DNA from: Rhizobium sp.
GTDB lineage: Bacteria > Pseudomonadota > Alphaproteobacteria > Rhizobiales > Rhizobiaceae
Assembly: GCA_002796995.1 (NCBI GenBank)
Contig: PEKW01000007.1
Coordinates: forward strand, 372,001-436,000
Direction: 5' to 3'
Length of the DNA: 64,000 nt
Under the pieces are notes generated by a model, which was given only the letters and a program-made list of their open reading frames with translations, was not told the DNA's origin and searched no databases. The translations under genes and the position numbers were made by a program. This document shows positions 19,195-28,188 of this stretch, piece by piece. Numbering within the stretch: position 1 is the first letter of the stretch; each line of letters opens with the position of its first letter.

Positions 19195-20115
19195 CTAGGT
19201 TTTTGCTTGGCTGGAAAAATGAGCGACGATGAAATCTACCGCCGCTCTCACCGCGGGAATCTCGCCGCGGCGCGGCGGCATCAAGAGACTTGTCTGCAGT
19301 GTTCCGGCATGGTGCCGCGGAAGGACGCGCACGAGTTCGCCTTGGCTCAGTCTCGAAGTACAAAGCCTTTCCTGCAGGCACGCCACGCCGAGACCGGCCA
19401 CGGCCGCCTGTTCCAGCACCGCAGTTTCATTGGAAACCAGCCGGCGTCGCGGGAAGACGCGCTGCGCGGCATCGGACGAGCGGATCAGCCAACCCGACCC
19501 GGCGGTCTGCAGATCTGCGACGAGACCATCATGATTTTGCAGGTCCTCAGGTTTTTCGGGCGTTCCCGCACGCTGAAGATACGAGGACGAGGCCACCAGA
19601 ATGATAGACTGCGAATCAAGCCTGCGCTGGATAAGATCTGAGGCGGGCAGATCGGAGAAGTGACTACGGATAGCAATGTCCACCCCCTCCTGCTTGATGT
19701 CGATCACCGCGTCGGTCGCCTGAAGTTCGAATTGAACCTTGGGGTAGAGCCGGGCAAGTTCCGGGAGAACAGGTGCCAGGAGCTTCGAGCGGGTGACCGA
19801 AGCCGTTATTCGAACTTGGCCTTGGGGCTCGGCCAATTGTCGGGAAATGATGTCTTTTGCTGCCTCGGCCTCGGCCAGGCTGGCCGCTGCATGCCGATAG
19901 AAGGCAGCGCCCAGTGGCGTAAGCCGGAAGTTTCGGGACGAGCGCTCGACAAGGATGACCGAGAGGGCCTGCTCAAGTTCGCCAACCCGTTTGCTGATGG
20001 TTGATCGCGGCAGACCGAGAGCTCGTGCCGCAGAGGCAAAACCGCCATGATCCACCGCGTGTACAAAAAATGCCAGATCGTTCAGGTTCACGACGATGTC
20101 TCCATATGTGGACAT
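19195..20115 (-). CDS. LysR-family transcriptional regulator
   Basis: 306 residues. The N-terminal winged HTH reads LNDLAFFVHAVDHGGFASAA then STISKRVGELEQAL, and the C-terminal substrate-binding domain includes AVAGLGVACLQERLC. The frame is open far upstream (to 20760), but that part overlaps the divergent reductase; ATG at 20115 is chosen because the HTH begins 11 residues later. It is divergent from the 6PGDH/imine-reductase-like gene, with 75 bases between, and is probably its regulator. Confidence 0.88.
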   Translation of the reverse strand: MSTYGDIVVNLNDLAFFVHAVDHGGFASAARALGLPRSTISKRVGELEQALSVILVERSSRNFRLTPLGAAFYRHAAASLAEAEAAKDIISRQLAEPQGQVRITASVTRSKLLAPVLPELARLYPKVQFELQATDAVIDIKQEGVDIAIRSHFSDLPASDLIQRRLDSQSIILVASSSYLQRAGTPEKPEDLQNHDGLVADLQTAGSGWLIRSSDAAQRVFPRRRLVSNETAVLEQAAVAGLGVACLQERLCTSRLSQGELVRVLPRHHAGTLQTSLLMPPRRGEIPAVRAAVDFIVAHFSSQAKT

Positions 20116-20190
20116 TGAGAACCAGATACTACAGTTTACCTCAATGCGTCCATTGCTGTAGTCATTGGTACACACTTCAGGAGACGGAAC

Positions 20191-21078
20191 ATGACAGCAC
20201 AGCCAGACCGGGACATGATCAAAGTGTCCCTTCTTGGCCTCGGATCGATGGGGCAGGCAGCAGCGAAGTTGTTGGTGGCGCACGCCCCGCTGACAGTCTG
20301 GAATCGGACCGGCTCGAAGAGCGAGGCGTTGCGCCGAAAGGGTGTGGACGTCGCAAGTAGCGCGGACGCAGCCGTGCGGGCCTCCCCGATTACGATCGTC
20401 AGCCTGCTCGACAATGCTGCAGTCCGGGCGGTTCTCTCCACGTGCGGGGCCAGTTTGGCCGGTCGCATCGTTATCAACCTGACCAACGGAATTCCCGCGG
20501 AAGCTCGCCATATTGCGGAACTGGTGACCGATCAGGGAGGGGCCTATTTGCATGGTGCAGTGATGGCGACCCCACCCATGCTCGGGAGCAGTGGAGCGAT
20601 GATCCTGTTCAGCGGTTCCGAACAGGCCTACAGTTCTGCGTCGAAGGTTCTCGCCGCACTCGGCAATTGCGCCTTTCTGGGCACCGACCCCGGGCAAGCT
20701 CCCACGCTGGAGCTGGGACTGCTGAGCATCATGTATGGTCTCTATGGCGGTTTCTTTCACGCCGCAGCGACGCTTGAGGCCGAAGGCAAGCCTTTCGACG
20801 ACCTGTTTCGGCTCGCTGGTCCGTGGATCGCAGGCCTCGCCGCCGCGCTACCCCGTCTTGGCGATCAAATTACTCGCCGGGCCTATGATGAGGGAACGTC
20901 TTCGAGCCTGCGAATGCAAATGGTAGGGATGGACCACTACATGAAATGGTCCGAGGCCCAGGGGATCAGAGGGTCGCTGATGCAGCCCATGCGTGATTTG
21001 ATGACAGCAAGGACAGAGGCGGGGTATGGCAGCCATGGCATCGCCTCAATCTACGAACTGATCCGGCCCCGCCGTTAA
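20191..21078 (+). CDS. NAD(P)-binding beta-hydroxyacid dehydrogenase / imine-reductase-like enzyme
   Basis: 295 residues. The N-terminal Rossmann domain has GLGSMGQAAAKLL followed by TVWNRTGSKSEAL; the Arg suggests NADPH preference. The C-terminal helical domain resembles that of imine reductases and 6PGDH-like enzymes (LELGLLSIMYGLYGGFFHA). The catalytic Lys of true beta-hydroxyacid dehydrogenases is not present where expected (LELGL), which favours the imine-reductase-type group. An AGGAG site precedes the ATG. The natural substrate is unknown. Confidence 0.83.
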   Translation: MTAQPDRDMIKVSLLGLGSMGQAAAKLLVAHAPLTVWNRTGSKSEALRRKGVDVASSADAAVRASPITIVSLLDNAAVRAVLSTCGASLAGRIVINLTNGIPAEARHIAELVTDQGGAYLHGAVMATPPMLGSSGAMILFSGSEQAYSSASKVLAALGNCAFLGTDPGQAPTLELGLLSIMYGLYGGFFHAAATLEAEGKPFDDLFRLAGPWIAGLAAALPRLGDQITRRAYDEGTSSSLRMQMVGMDHYMKWSEAQGIRGSLMQPMRDLMTARTEAGYGSHGIASIYELIRPRR

Positions 21079-21271
21079 GTCCCGCCTTTCCCGCGTTGCG
21101 TATTGCATTCGAGCATTCTTTCGGCGGCGTCACAGACGACATCTTCAATCGTATTCGCCAAATGAGGCCGCGACGTCGGAGGGTGTCAGTCGCAAGAAGA
21201 ACCGGTAAGCTTCCCACGTGCTCAAGCGCATGAGCATGCCGCTTTGTCAGCACAATCTGGAGATGACCACT

Positions 21272-21886
21272 ATGACCCCTGCTGGGTTAATCGCCTACTC
21301 CACCGCATTGACCGTCGCTGCGGTGATCCCAGGACCGCAGATCGTTGCGATCGTCGCTCATGCAGTCAGGAGCGGGTACGGGCGTGCCGCATCGGCGACC
21401 GCGGGAATGGTGCTTGGTGACCTCATCTATCTGACAACGGCTCTTGCAGGTCTCGCATCCATTGCCGAGGCGTTCAGCTTGGCCTTGCTGGGCATCAAAT
21501 GGGCGGGCGTGGGATATCTTTGCTGGCTGGCATATCGATTCTGGACGTCTCCACATGACCTGGACGTCGCAGAAAGCGGCGCCGGCCAAAGCGGAAGCGC
21601 CTTCGTCTCAGGCATACTCATCACAATCGGAAACCCAAAATCCGTAATATTCTATGTCTCGGTCTTGCCAACGGTCATAGACCTTCGCGAGGTCGAGATC
21701 TCGGATGCCTTGCTGCTTCTTCTCGTTACAGCAGTGATCCTGTCTGCGGTGCAGTTTCCCTTCGCGCTTGCCGGTGCGCGCACGCGCCGTTCGCTGCAAT
21801 CCCCAACGATGATGCGACGCTTCAATAGTGTAGCCGCCGTCGGCATCGCTGGCGCGGCGGCCTCTATCGCTTTTCGTGAGCAATGA
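21272..21886 (+). CDS. LysE/RhtB-family exporter
   Basis: About 204 residues with six hydrophobic segments and the family landmarks VAAVIPGPQIVAIVAHAV near the start and ITIGNPKSVIFYVSVLP mid-protein. In-frame ATGs at 21263 and 21230 are possible, but the GGAG at 21257-21260 is best spaced for 21272. It lies downstream of the reductase gene with a 193-base gap. It probably exports an amino acid or amine; the substrate is unknown. Confidence 0.85.
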   Translation: MTPAGLIAYSTALTVAAVIPGPQIVAIVAHAVRSGYGRAASATAGMVLGDLIYLTTALAGLASIAEAFSLALLGIKWAGVGYLCWLAYRFWTSPHDLDVAESGAGQSGSAFVSGILITIGNPKSVIFYVSVLPTVIDLREVEISDALLLLLVTAVILSAVQFPFALAGARTRRSLQSPTMMRRFNSVAAVGIAGAAASIAFREQ

Positions 21887-21966
21887 GCGTCGTCTTTTGC
21901 ATTCAAGCACTGCAGGTCCATGGCCAGGTCGCGTCGACCCTCCCTGCGCGCGGCAGATCGACCGGT

Positions 21967-22575
21967 TCACCCCCGCGCCATGGCGACGGCCTCCTTGAGA
22001 CCCTTCGCGTTCAGCACGCCAGGATAGAGATGGGACCCGATGACGAATGACGGCGTTCCCACGAAATTCAGGGCGACCGCCTGATTGTAATTGCGGTCGA
22101 GCAGGCCCGAGATCTTGCCGTTGTGCTTGTTCACGGCGGCAGCGATCTCCTTCATTTTCAGGCCGGCACCCGTCAACGAGCTTTCCACGACCTCCTCGGT
22201 CAGCTTTCCGGAGGTACGCATCAACGCCTCCATCGCCTTCTCATAGTGACCGATCTGGGCGGCTCCGAGAACGGCCTGGGCGGCAAAGATCGACGCTCCA
22301 CCGAACACCGGCCAATCCTTCAGCACCAGGCGGATATTGCCGTCTTCCTCGACCAGCTTTTTCACCATCGGATGCGACTTCTTGCAGTAGGGGCATTGAT
22401 AGTCGAAGAACTCGACGAGGGTAACATTGCCCTTCGGATTGCCGAGCACGGGGGCATCCTTGTCAAAGTAGATCTCCTCCTTCGTGATGTCCTGCGCAGA
22501 TGAGAGACGCGGCATCAGGGTCGACAGGGCCGCGGTGCAGAGCGTGGCATTGATCAGATTTCTGCGGGTGAGCAT
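21967..22575 (-). CDS. Periplasmic DsbA-family thiol oxidoreductase
   Basis: 202 residues with a twin-Arg-containing N-terminus and signal peptide (cleavage near SSAQD). The thioredoxin-fold active site is FFDYQCPYCKKSHP (CPYC), and the cis-Pro loop is FVGTPSFVIG. This is the DsbA/DsbG/ScsC-like group that makes or repairs protein disulfides outside the membrane. It is the last gene of a four-gene operon in which every junction is an ATGA overlap. DsbD, encoded first, would supply electrons. Confidence 0.88.
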   Translation of the reverse strand: MLTRRNLINATLCTAALSTLMPRLSSAQDITKEEIYFDKDAPVLGNPKGNVTLVEFFDYQCPYCKKSHPMVKKLVEEDGNIRLVLKDWPVFGGASIFAAQAVLGAAQIGHYEKAMEALMRTSGKLTEEVVESSLTGAGLKMKEIAAAVNKHNGKISGLLDRNYNQAVALNFVGTPSFVIGSHLYPGVLNAKGLKEAVAMARG

Positions 22576-23285
22576 CAGATTTCTCCTTTTCCAGATTGTT
22601 CGGGGCCGAGCACGACGACGCGCGAGCCCTTCGGCACGCGGCGGTGCAGATCGATGATGTCCTGGTTGAGCATGCGGATGCAGCCGGACGAGACGGATTT
22701 TCCGATCGACCAGGGCTCATTCGTCCCATGAATACGATAGAGCGTGTCCTGTCCGCCCTTGTAGAGGTAGAGCGCACGCGCACCGAGCGGGTTCTTGAGC
22801 CCACCCGGCAATCCCTTTGCGAGCGGCTCGTAGCGCTCGGGATCCCGCTTGATCATGTCCTGGGTCGGCGTCCAACCCGGCCATTGCGCCTTGCGGGCTA
22901 TGTCGGCCTCGCCGACGAATTCGAGGCCGGCCTTGGCGACGCCAACGCCGTAGCGCATGGCCTTGCCATTCTCCATCACGAGGTAAAGGAACCGGGCATA
23001 GGGATCGACGACGATGGTGCCGGGCGGTTCCGTGGTCTGGTAATCGACCACCTGGCGGACATTTTTCGACTCGATCTTCGCCGCGTCCACCGCAGGGACA
23101 AGGTTCCCGCCATCGTCGATCGCCGAATACATGCTGGCCACCGACGGGTCGACCTTCGCCACGTCCGGTTCGGCTGCTGGCCGGGTCGTCTGGACGCAGG
23201 CCGACAGGGATAGCAATACCAAGGGCAGGGCCAGCAGCCGTACCCGGCTCAACGAGCGACGTTCGTTGGATTTACGCATTCTCAT
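22575..23285 (-). CDS. L,D-transpeptidase lipoprotein
   Basis: 236 residues. The N-terminal lipobox (LLSLSACVQ) marks it as a lipoprotein. The YkuD domain carries IHGTNEPWSIGKSVSSGCIRM with catalytic His and Cys in the standard spacing. Such enzymes form 3-3 peptidoglycan cross-links or attach proteins to peptidoglycan. It overlaps both neighbours by ATGA. Its Cys needs to be reduced, so translational coupling to DsbD and a TlpA-like protein may keep it active (inference). Confidence 0.88.
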   Translation of the reverse strand: MRMRKSNERRSLSRVRLLALPLVLLSLSACVQTTRPAAEPDVAKVDPSVASMYSAIDDGGNLVPAVDAAKIESKNVRQVVDYQTTEPPGTIVVDPYARFLYLVMENGKAMRYGVGVAKAGLEFVGEADIARKAQWPGWTPTQDMIKRDPERYEPLAKGLPGGLKNPLGARALYLYKGGQDTLYRIHGTNEPWSIGKSVSSGCIRMLNQDIIDLHRRVPKGSRVVVLGPEQSGKGEI

Positions 23286-24103
23286 ATGTCCTTTTCCGCA
23301 AGCGGAGCTCCAATCTTGTTGATCTGTTCCGACAGGCCTTCGCGCGAGATTTCGCCGAGATGGGAGGCGTAGAGCGTGCCGTCTGGGAGGATGAAAAGCG
23401 TCGCGGGCAGGCCCGGCGCACCATAATGGCGCGACAGAAGCGAGAGCTGGTCGGCAATCACCATCTCGATCGCGATGCCTGCATTGGCGAGGTAGACCGC
23501 GACGCGGTCGGCCGCCTCCCCCTGGTTGGCGAAGACGAAGTCGATCTGCGGATGGCTGCGCGCCATCTCCGCCATCATCGGCATTTCGCGGCGGCAGGGC
23601 GGACACCAGCTTGCCCAGAGATTGACGACAAGCGGACGGCCGGCGCGCTCGGAAAGGACAATGGAGCGGCCATCCAGCGTCGCGAGCCGGGTGTCGGGAG
23701 CAGCGATGGCGGCACCGGTATCAAGGAGTGCCAGGGTCGAGAACCAGACGAGCGCACCGGCCGTCAGGCTGGCTGCCGCCCTTGGCAACAGACGGGGTGA
23801 GCGCCTCAGCAGAAGCACGCCCGACAGCAGAACGCCGGCCGAGGCCCCAACCGCCGAGAAACCGCCCTGCCAGAACGCGAGGATGTGCCACGGTTCGACG
23901 GAAAAACTCTCCAGATGTGGCAGGACGTGGCCGGCGCGCGCGCCGATCAGGCCCAGCACCAGCGTCATCGTCGACCAGGGACCCAGGCGGCTGGCGGCGC
24001 GGGAGGACAAAAGACTTGCCAGCGTGACAAAAACGCCGATGCCGAGAATGGCCGCCAGTCTTTCCACGTCGAAGACAAACGGACCGATCGAAATCGCATT
24101 CAT
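23282..24103 (-). CDS. Membrane protein: Lgt-like membrane segments plus TlpA-type thioredoxin domain
   Basis: 273 residues. The first 130 residues are four or so hydrophobic helices recalling a shortened prolipoprotein diacylglyceryl transferase (GLIGARAGHVLPHLE, FWQGGFSAVGASAG). The last 140 are a periplasmic thioredoxin domain with NLWASWCPPCRREMP (CPPC) and cis-Pro GLPATLFIL. Known Lgt catalytic residues are not all present, so the membrane part is probably an anchor or electron conduit. It couples by ATGA to dsbD upstream and the L,D-transpeptidase downstream; an ScsD/TlpA-like partner of DsbD is the best reading. Confidence 0.78.
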   Translation of the reverse strand: MNAISIGPFVFDVERLAAILGIGVFVTLASLLSSRAASRLGPWSTMTLVLGLIGARAGHVLPHLESFSVEPWHILAFWQGGFSAVGASAGVLLSGVLLLRRSPRLLPRAAASLTAGALVWFSTLALLDTGAAIAAPDTRLATLDGRSIVLSERAGRPLVVNLWASWCPPCRREMPMMAEMARSHPQIDFVFANQGEAADRVAVYLANAGIAIEMVIADQLSLLSRHYGAPGLPATLFILPDGTLYASHLGEISREGLSEQINKIGAPLAEKDI

Positions 24104-25956
24104 CGTTGGACCGCCTTTGCCTGGCCGGCGGACCGGACCAGATCGGCCTTGTCGACCTCGCCGACAAGCCGGGTCTCCGCGACTTCCGCCGTCTCCTCGA
24201 AGAACAGCATGGTCGGCGGGCCGATGACATCGAGCGATTTCATCAAGCCGGCAAGATCCGCATTGCTCGTCGTCAGATCGACGCTCAACCGATCGAAGCC
24301 GGCCAGCGCATCGCCCACTTCCGGCTGCGACAACACGCTGCGTTCGATCGTCCGGCAACTGACACACCAGTCGGCCGTGACATAGACGAGGGCCGGCCTT
24401 TTGCCCTTCGCGCTCGCAGCGAGCCGGGTTTCGAGCTCATGCACCGACGAAACCGGGATGAAGTCCTTCTTCGACAAGCCGGCCGGGGAAAGGGCGGCCC
24501 CGCCCGCGGAAAACGGCGCAAGTGGCGCCAGGGGATCGCTGGCGCCCGCCGCCAGACCGACGGCGAGCACCGTGCCGTAAAGGGCGGAGAGCAGGCCCGC
24601 CGACTTGCCGAGGCGAGATAGTGCACCGGATTCGGGGCGAAGAACGTCGAAAGCGCCGATAAACACGCCGAAGGTGACGAGCAGAACCGACCAGAGCGCC
24701 AGCACGGCCGCTGCCGGTAGCAGCGGTTCGGCAAGCCATATGGCCGTGCCGATGAACAGGAAACCGAAGAGCTGGCGGATGCGCTCCATCCAGACACCGG
24801 CACGCGGCAGTATTCCAGAGCCGAACGTGGCCAGCACGACGAGCGGAACGGACTTGCCGAACCCCAGCGCGAAGATGGCCGCCGCTCCAAGAACGAGGTC
24901 GCCGGAGCGCGCGATATAGAGCAAGGCGCCAGCGAGTGGCGCGGTGACACATGGCCCAATGATCAGGGCGGAGCTAAAGCCAAGTACCGCGGCCGAGCCG
25001 ATCGATCCTGGACCAGATAGCCTCTTCCGCATGAACCACCGGGTGATCACGGCCGGCAACTGCAATTCAAACAATCCGAAGCTGGCAAGGGCAAGGACGA
25101 CGAAGAGCATGGCGGTCAGAGCGATCGTCACCGGCGATTGCAGGGCGAACTGCAGGTTTTGCCCGGACCAGGCGGCGAGCAGACCAAGCATCCCGAAGGC
25201 AGTCGCAAGCCCCAGCCCGTAGGTCAGCGAGAGCGTGAAGCCGCGCCGAGCGGTCAGCCGTTCGCCCTCGCGCGCCAGCGTCGCAGCCAAAATGGGATAC
25301 ATCGGGAAGACGCAGGGCGTGAATGCCAGCAGCATGCCAAGTCCGAGAAAGGCGACCAAAAGCAGCGGAACGCCGCCACGGGCGAGGAAGCCCTCCACCA
25401 TGCCGCCGGACGGCGGTGTGGCCGTTGAAAATCCAATGCCGCTGCCGGCCGAGCCCGTTTCGACTGGTACCGCCGGCGTATCGCCAAAGACCGGCGTGGA
25501 GCCAGCCGACCCGGTCGTTCCGGCCGGCATCCACTTGCTGCCGCGCTCCGTCGCAAGGGCGGCAACATCTATTCTGCGCGTCGTCGGTGGATAGCAGATG
25601 CCCTTCTCCTGGCATCCCTGGTAGGTGACTTCGAACGCCGAAGCGTCCGTCGAGGCAAGCGCCACCGCATGATCGAAGTAGACCTCGACCTTTCCGAAAC
25701 CGGGATCATCCTTGAGCGTGCCGGGTCCGGTTTCGAGTGCAACAGGCTTGCCGTCCAGGGTCGCGGCGGCAAGGTATTCGCGGTAGAGGTAGTAGCCCTT
25801 TGCAATCTCCCAATTGAGGTAAACCCTGCCATCCTCGCTTCGCTCAACGCTGAAGACGAATGCCTTGTCCATATCAAGCGGCCGCTCGAGCGCCGCGGCG
25901 GGGCTGGCAAAAAATGCCGAAAAGAGTAGCCCTATGAAGAGTTTCGGATAGTGCAT
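24100..25956 (-). CDS. dsbD: Thiol:disulfide interchange protein DsbD
   Basis: 618 residues in the full three-domain layout. After the signal peptide, the alpha domain has paired Cys in YQGCQEKGICYPP. The membrane beta domain (about residues 190-470) contains FTPCVFPMYP and a second Cys in IIGPCVTAPLAGAL. The C-terminal gamma domain has DWCVSCRTIE. It carries electrons from cytoplasmic thioredoxin to periplasmic thiol proteins. It is first in the operon with a TlpA-like protein, an L,D-transpeptidase and a DsbA, and divergent from a two-component system. Confidence 0.93.
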   Translation of the reverse strand: MHYPKLFIGLLFSAFFASPAAALERPLDMDKAFVFSVERSEDGRVYLNWEIAKGYYLYREYLAAATLDGKPVALETGPGTLKDDPGFGKVEVYFDHAVALASTDASAFEVTYQGCQEKGICYPPTTRRIDVAALATERGSKWMPAGTTGSAGSTPVFGDTPAVPVETGSAGSGIGFSTATPPSGGMVEGFLARGGVPLLLVAFLGLGMLLAFTPCVFPMYPILAATLAREGERLTARRGFTLSLTYGLGLATAFGMLGLLAAWSGQNLQFALQSPVTIALTAMLFVVLALASFGLFELQLPAVITRWFMRKRLSGPGSIGSAAVLGFSSALIIGPCVTAPLAGALLYIARSGDLVLGAAAIFALGFGKSVPLVVLATFGSGILPRAGVWMERIRQLFGFLFIGTAIWLAEPLLPAAAVLALWSVLLVTFGVFIGAFDVLRPESGALSRLGKSAGLLSALYGTVLAVGLAAGASDPLAPLAPFSAGGAALSPAGLSKKDFIPVSSVHELETRLAASAKGKRPALVYVTADWCVSCRTIERSVLSQPEVGDALAGFDRLSVDLTTSNADLAGLMKSLDVIGPPTMLFFEETAEVAETRLVGEVDKADLVRSAGQAKAVQR

Positions 25957-26014
25957 GCCTTGTGTCCTTGCGGCGCGGGACCATCTGTGTCCGGGGCACG
26001 GATCGGCCCGCCAC

Positions 26015-26031
26015 CTTAAGGCAGGCTTAAG
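26015..26031. promoter_or_regulatory. CTTAAG-N5-CTTAAG direct repeat, response-regulator box
   Basis: Two perfect CTTAAG hexamers are separated by five bases, 58 bp from dsbD and 47 bp from the response-regulator gene. This is the architecture of PmrA/QseB-type OmpR-family boxes. It is well placed to couple the dsb operon and the divergent two-component genes to the regulator at 26078. Confidence 0.7.
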
Positions 26032-26077
26032 GTGCGCGGCGCATTGACGGCACCAAGGTCAGGTTCACGGAGGTGTG

Positions 26078-26743
26078 ATGCGTCTACTGGTGGTCGAGGA
26101 CGACGAGGTATTGTCGGATGGCTTGAAGGTCGGGCTGAACATGCTGGGCTTTACCGTCGACGCGGTCGGCCGCGTTGCCGACGCCTGCGAGGCCGTTGCC
26201 GTCAACCGCTTCGATGCCATCGTGCTCGATCTCATGCTGCCGGATGGCTCCGGCCTCGATGTGCTCGCTCAGCTGCGCGCCTCGAGGGGCCGCACGCCGG
26301 TCCTTCTGCTCACGGCCCGCGACGAGGTTGGCGACCGCATCGCGGGACTGGACGCCGGCGCCGACGACTATCTCGGCAAGCCCTTTGATCTGGACGAACT
26401 GGCGGCGCGCCTGCGCGCCATCATCCGCCGGGCGCAAGGACGGGCTGAAAGCCGGCCGCAATGGCGCGGCGTGACCCTCGATCCGGCGCGCATGAGCGCC
26501 GAGCAGGACGGCCGGACCGTGCCGCTGTCCCGGCGCGAATTCACCATCCTGCAGGCCTTGATGGACAATCCCGGCACGATCCAGTCCAAGACGGCGTTGG
26601 AGCAGAAGCTCTATGGCTGGCAGGAGGACGTCGAGAGCAACACGGTCGAGGTCCACGTCCACAAGATCCGCGCAAAGCTCGGAGCCGAGCTGATCGAAAC
26701 CGTCCGTGGCGTCGGCTACCGGCTGAAGGACGAAGCACCATGA
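26078..26743 (+). CDS. OmpR/PhoB-family response regulator (PmrA/QseB-like)
   Basis: 221 residues. The receiver domain has EDDE at 8-11, phospho-acceptor Asp in IVLDLMLPDGSG (near 51), Thr in LLTARDE and Lys in LGKPFDLDEL. The C-terminal winged helix includes LSRREFTILQALMDNPG and ESNTVEVHVHKIRAKLG. An ATG with GGAGG is used; GTG at 26075 is an alternative. It overlaps the kinase by ATGA. The adjacent CTTAAG box supports a PmrA/QseB-like assignment, but the signal is unknown. Confidence 0.9.
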   Translation: MRLLVVEDDEVLSDGLKVGLNMLGFTVDAVGRVADACEAVAVNRFDAIVLDLMLPDGSGLDVLAQLRASRGRTPVLLLTARDEVGDRIAGLDAGADDYLGKPFDLDELAARLRAIIRRAQGRAESRPQWRGVTLDPARMSAEQDGRTVPLSRREFTILQALMDNPGTIQSKTALEQKLYGWQEDVESNTVEVHVHKIRAKLGAELIETVRGVGYRLKDEAP

Positions 26744-28110
26744 CCTCGATCCGACTCAGGCTTTTCGCCATCCTGCTCGCCACCACCGGTGTGGTCTGGC
26801 TCTTCGCGGTGGTCTGGACCTACGTGAACACCCAGGCCGAGGTCGAGCGGGTGCTCGATGCCCGCCTGACCGAAGCTGCACGCATGGTGAGTTCCCTGAT
26901 CACCGACCACCACATCGATGTGGCTGCCGCCGTGGATGCCGCCAATGCGCGGGAAGCCGGCGGAGTGTTCGAGCAGGGGGAAGGATATAGCCGCCAGTTG
27001 TCTTGCCAGATCTGGTCCTTGCAGGGCACGCTTGTCAGCCGGTCCGAAAGCGCGCCGGTCACCTCCCTCGCCGATCACCGGGAAGGTTTCGCCGAAACCG
27101 AGATCAACGGAGAGCGCTGGCGGGTCTTTGCCGTGATCAATCCGACGCTCGGGGTCCGCGTTCTGGTCGGTGACAGCCTCGAAATCCGCGAAAGGCTGGT
27201 CGGCGACGTGATCAAGGGCCTGCTGCTCCCGGCGCTGGTGATCCTGCCCATGCTGGCACTGCTCATCTGGTTGAGCGTCGGCCGTGGACTTGCCCCCCTC
27301 AATCGGATAGCGGCCAGCCTTTCGTCCCGATCCGCAACCGAGCTTCATCCCCTCCCCGAGGCACCGGCGCCCCGCGAGATCCGGCCGATGATCGCCGCGT
27401 TGAACAGCCTTTTCCGCCGTGTCGAAGACCTGCGAGTGAGGGAAAGCGATTTCACCGCCTATGCCGCGCATGAACTGAAGACGCCGCTTGCAGGCCTGAA
27501 GACCCAGGCCCAGATTGCCATGCGCAGCGAGGATCCAGACACCCGCCGGCAGGCACTCGGCCAGATTCTCAGCAGCGTGGACCGCACAAGCCGCATGGTG
27601 CGCCAGTTGATCGACATGGCGCGCGTGGACGCGCGCGACGATGTCGTCTCGCGCGATCAGGTCGATGTGATGAGGCTGATCGAAGAGCTTTCCGTGGAAC
27701 TGTCGCCCGTGGCGGTCCAGCGTCAGGTGCAGATCGCAGTGAGGTCGGATGGCGAGCAAGGCGCGCTTTGCATTGCGACCGATCGAACCCTGCTGCGGCT
27801 GATCTTGCGAAACCTGCTGGAAAATGCGCTTCAACATGCGCCCTCGGGAACGGAAACCATTTGTACGACGCGCGCCGCGGACGATAGCCTGACGATCCAG
27901 ATCGATGATTTCGGACCCGGTATGACTGCAAACGAACAGAAGCGGTCGGCGGACCGCTTCTACCGCGGGCCTTTGAGCGCACCGTCCGGCAGCGGCCTCG
28001 GATTGTCCATCGTCCAGATGGCCATCGAACGCCTCGGCGGCAACCTTGACTACCGCAATCGCAAAGACGGACTGTCGGTTACGGTGACATTGAAACGGAG
28101 TGCGGCCTAG
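26740..28110 (+). CDS. Sensor histidine kinase (PmrB/QseC-like)
   Basis: 456 residues. Membrane segments near 7-30 and 160-185 flank a periplasmic domain of about 130 residues. HAMP-like and HisKA regions follow, with the phospho-His in YAAHELKTPLAGL. The ATPase domain has N-box NLLENALQHAP, G1 DDFGPGM and G2 GSGLGLSIV. It is translationally coupled to the response regulator. The periplasmic domain contains one Cys (RQLSCQIW), of possible interest because the divergent operon handles thiols. Confidence 0.9.
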   Translation: MTSIRLRLFAILLATTGVVWLFAVVWTYVNTQAEVERVLDARLTEAARMVSSLITDHHIDVAAAVDAANAREAGGVFEQGEGYSRQLSCQIWSLQGTLVSRSESAPVTSLADHREGFAETEINGERWRVFAVINPTLGVRVLVGDSLEIRERLVGDVIKGLLLPALVILPMLALLIWLSVGRGLAPLNRIAASLSSRSATELHPLPEAPAPREIRPMIAALNSLFRRVEDLRVRESDFTAYAAHELKTPLAGLKTQAQIAMRSEDPDTRRQALGQILSSVDRTSRMVRQLIDMARVDARDDVVSRDQVDVMRLIEELSVELSPVAVQRQVQIAVRSDGEQGALCIATDRTLLRLILRNLLENALQHAPSGTETICTTRAADDSLTIQIDDFGPGMTANEQKRSADRFYRGPLSAPSGSGLGLSIVQMAIERLGGNLDYRNRKDGLSVTVTLKRSAA

Positions 28111-28188
28111 TTTCCGGGCGCCAAGGACGCGGCGCGGCAAAGGCAAGGCCGCTCACCTGTCCGGCTAAGGAAATGCAACCGCATTGCT

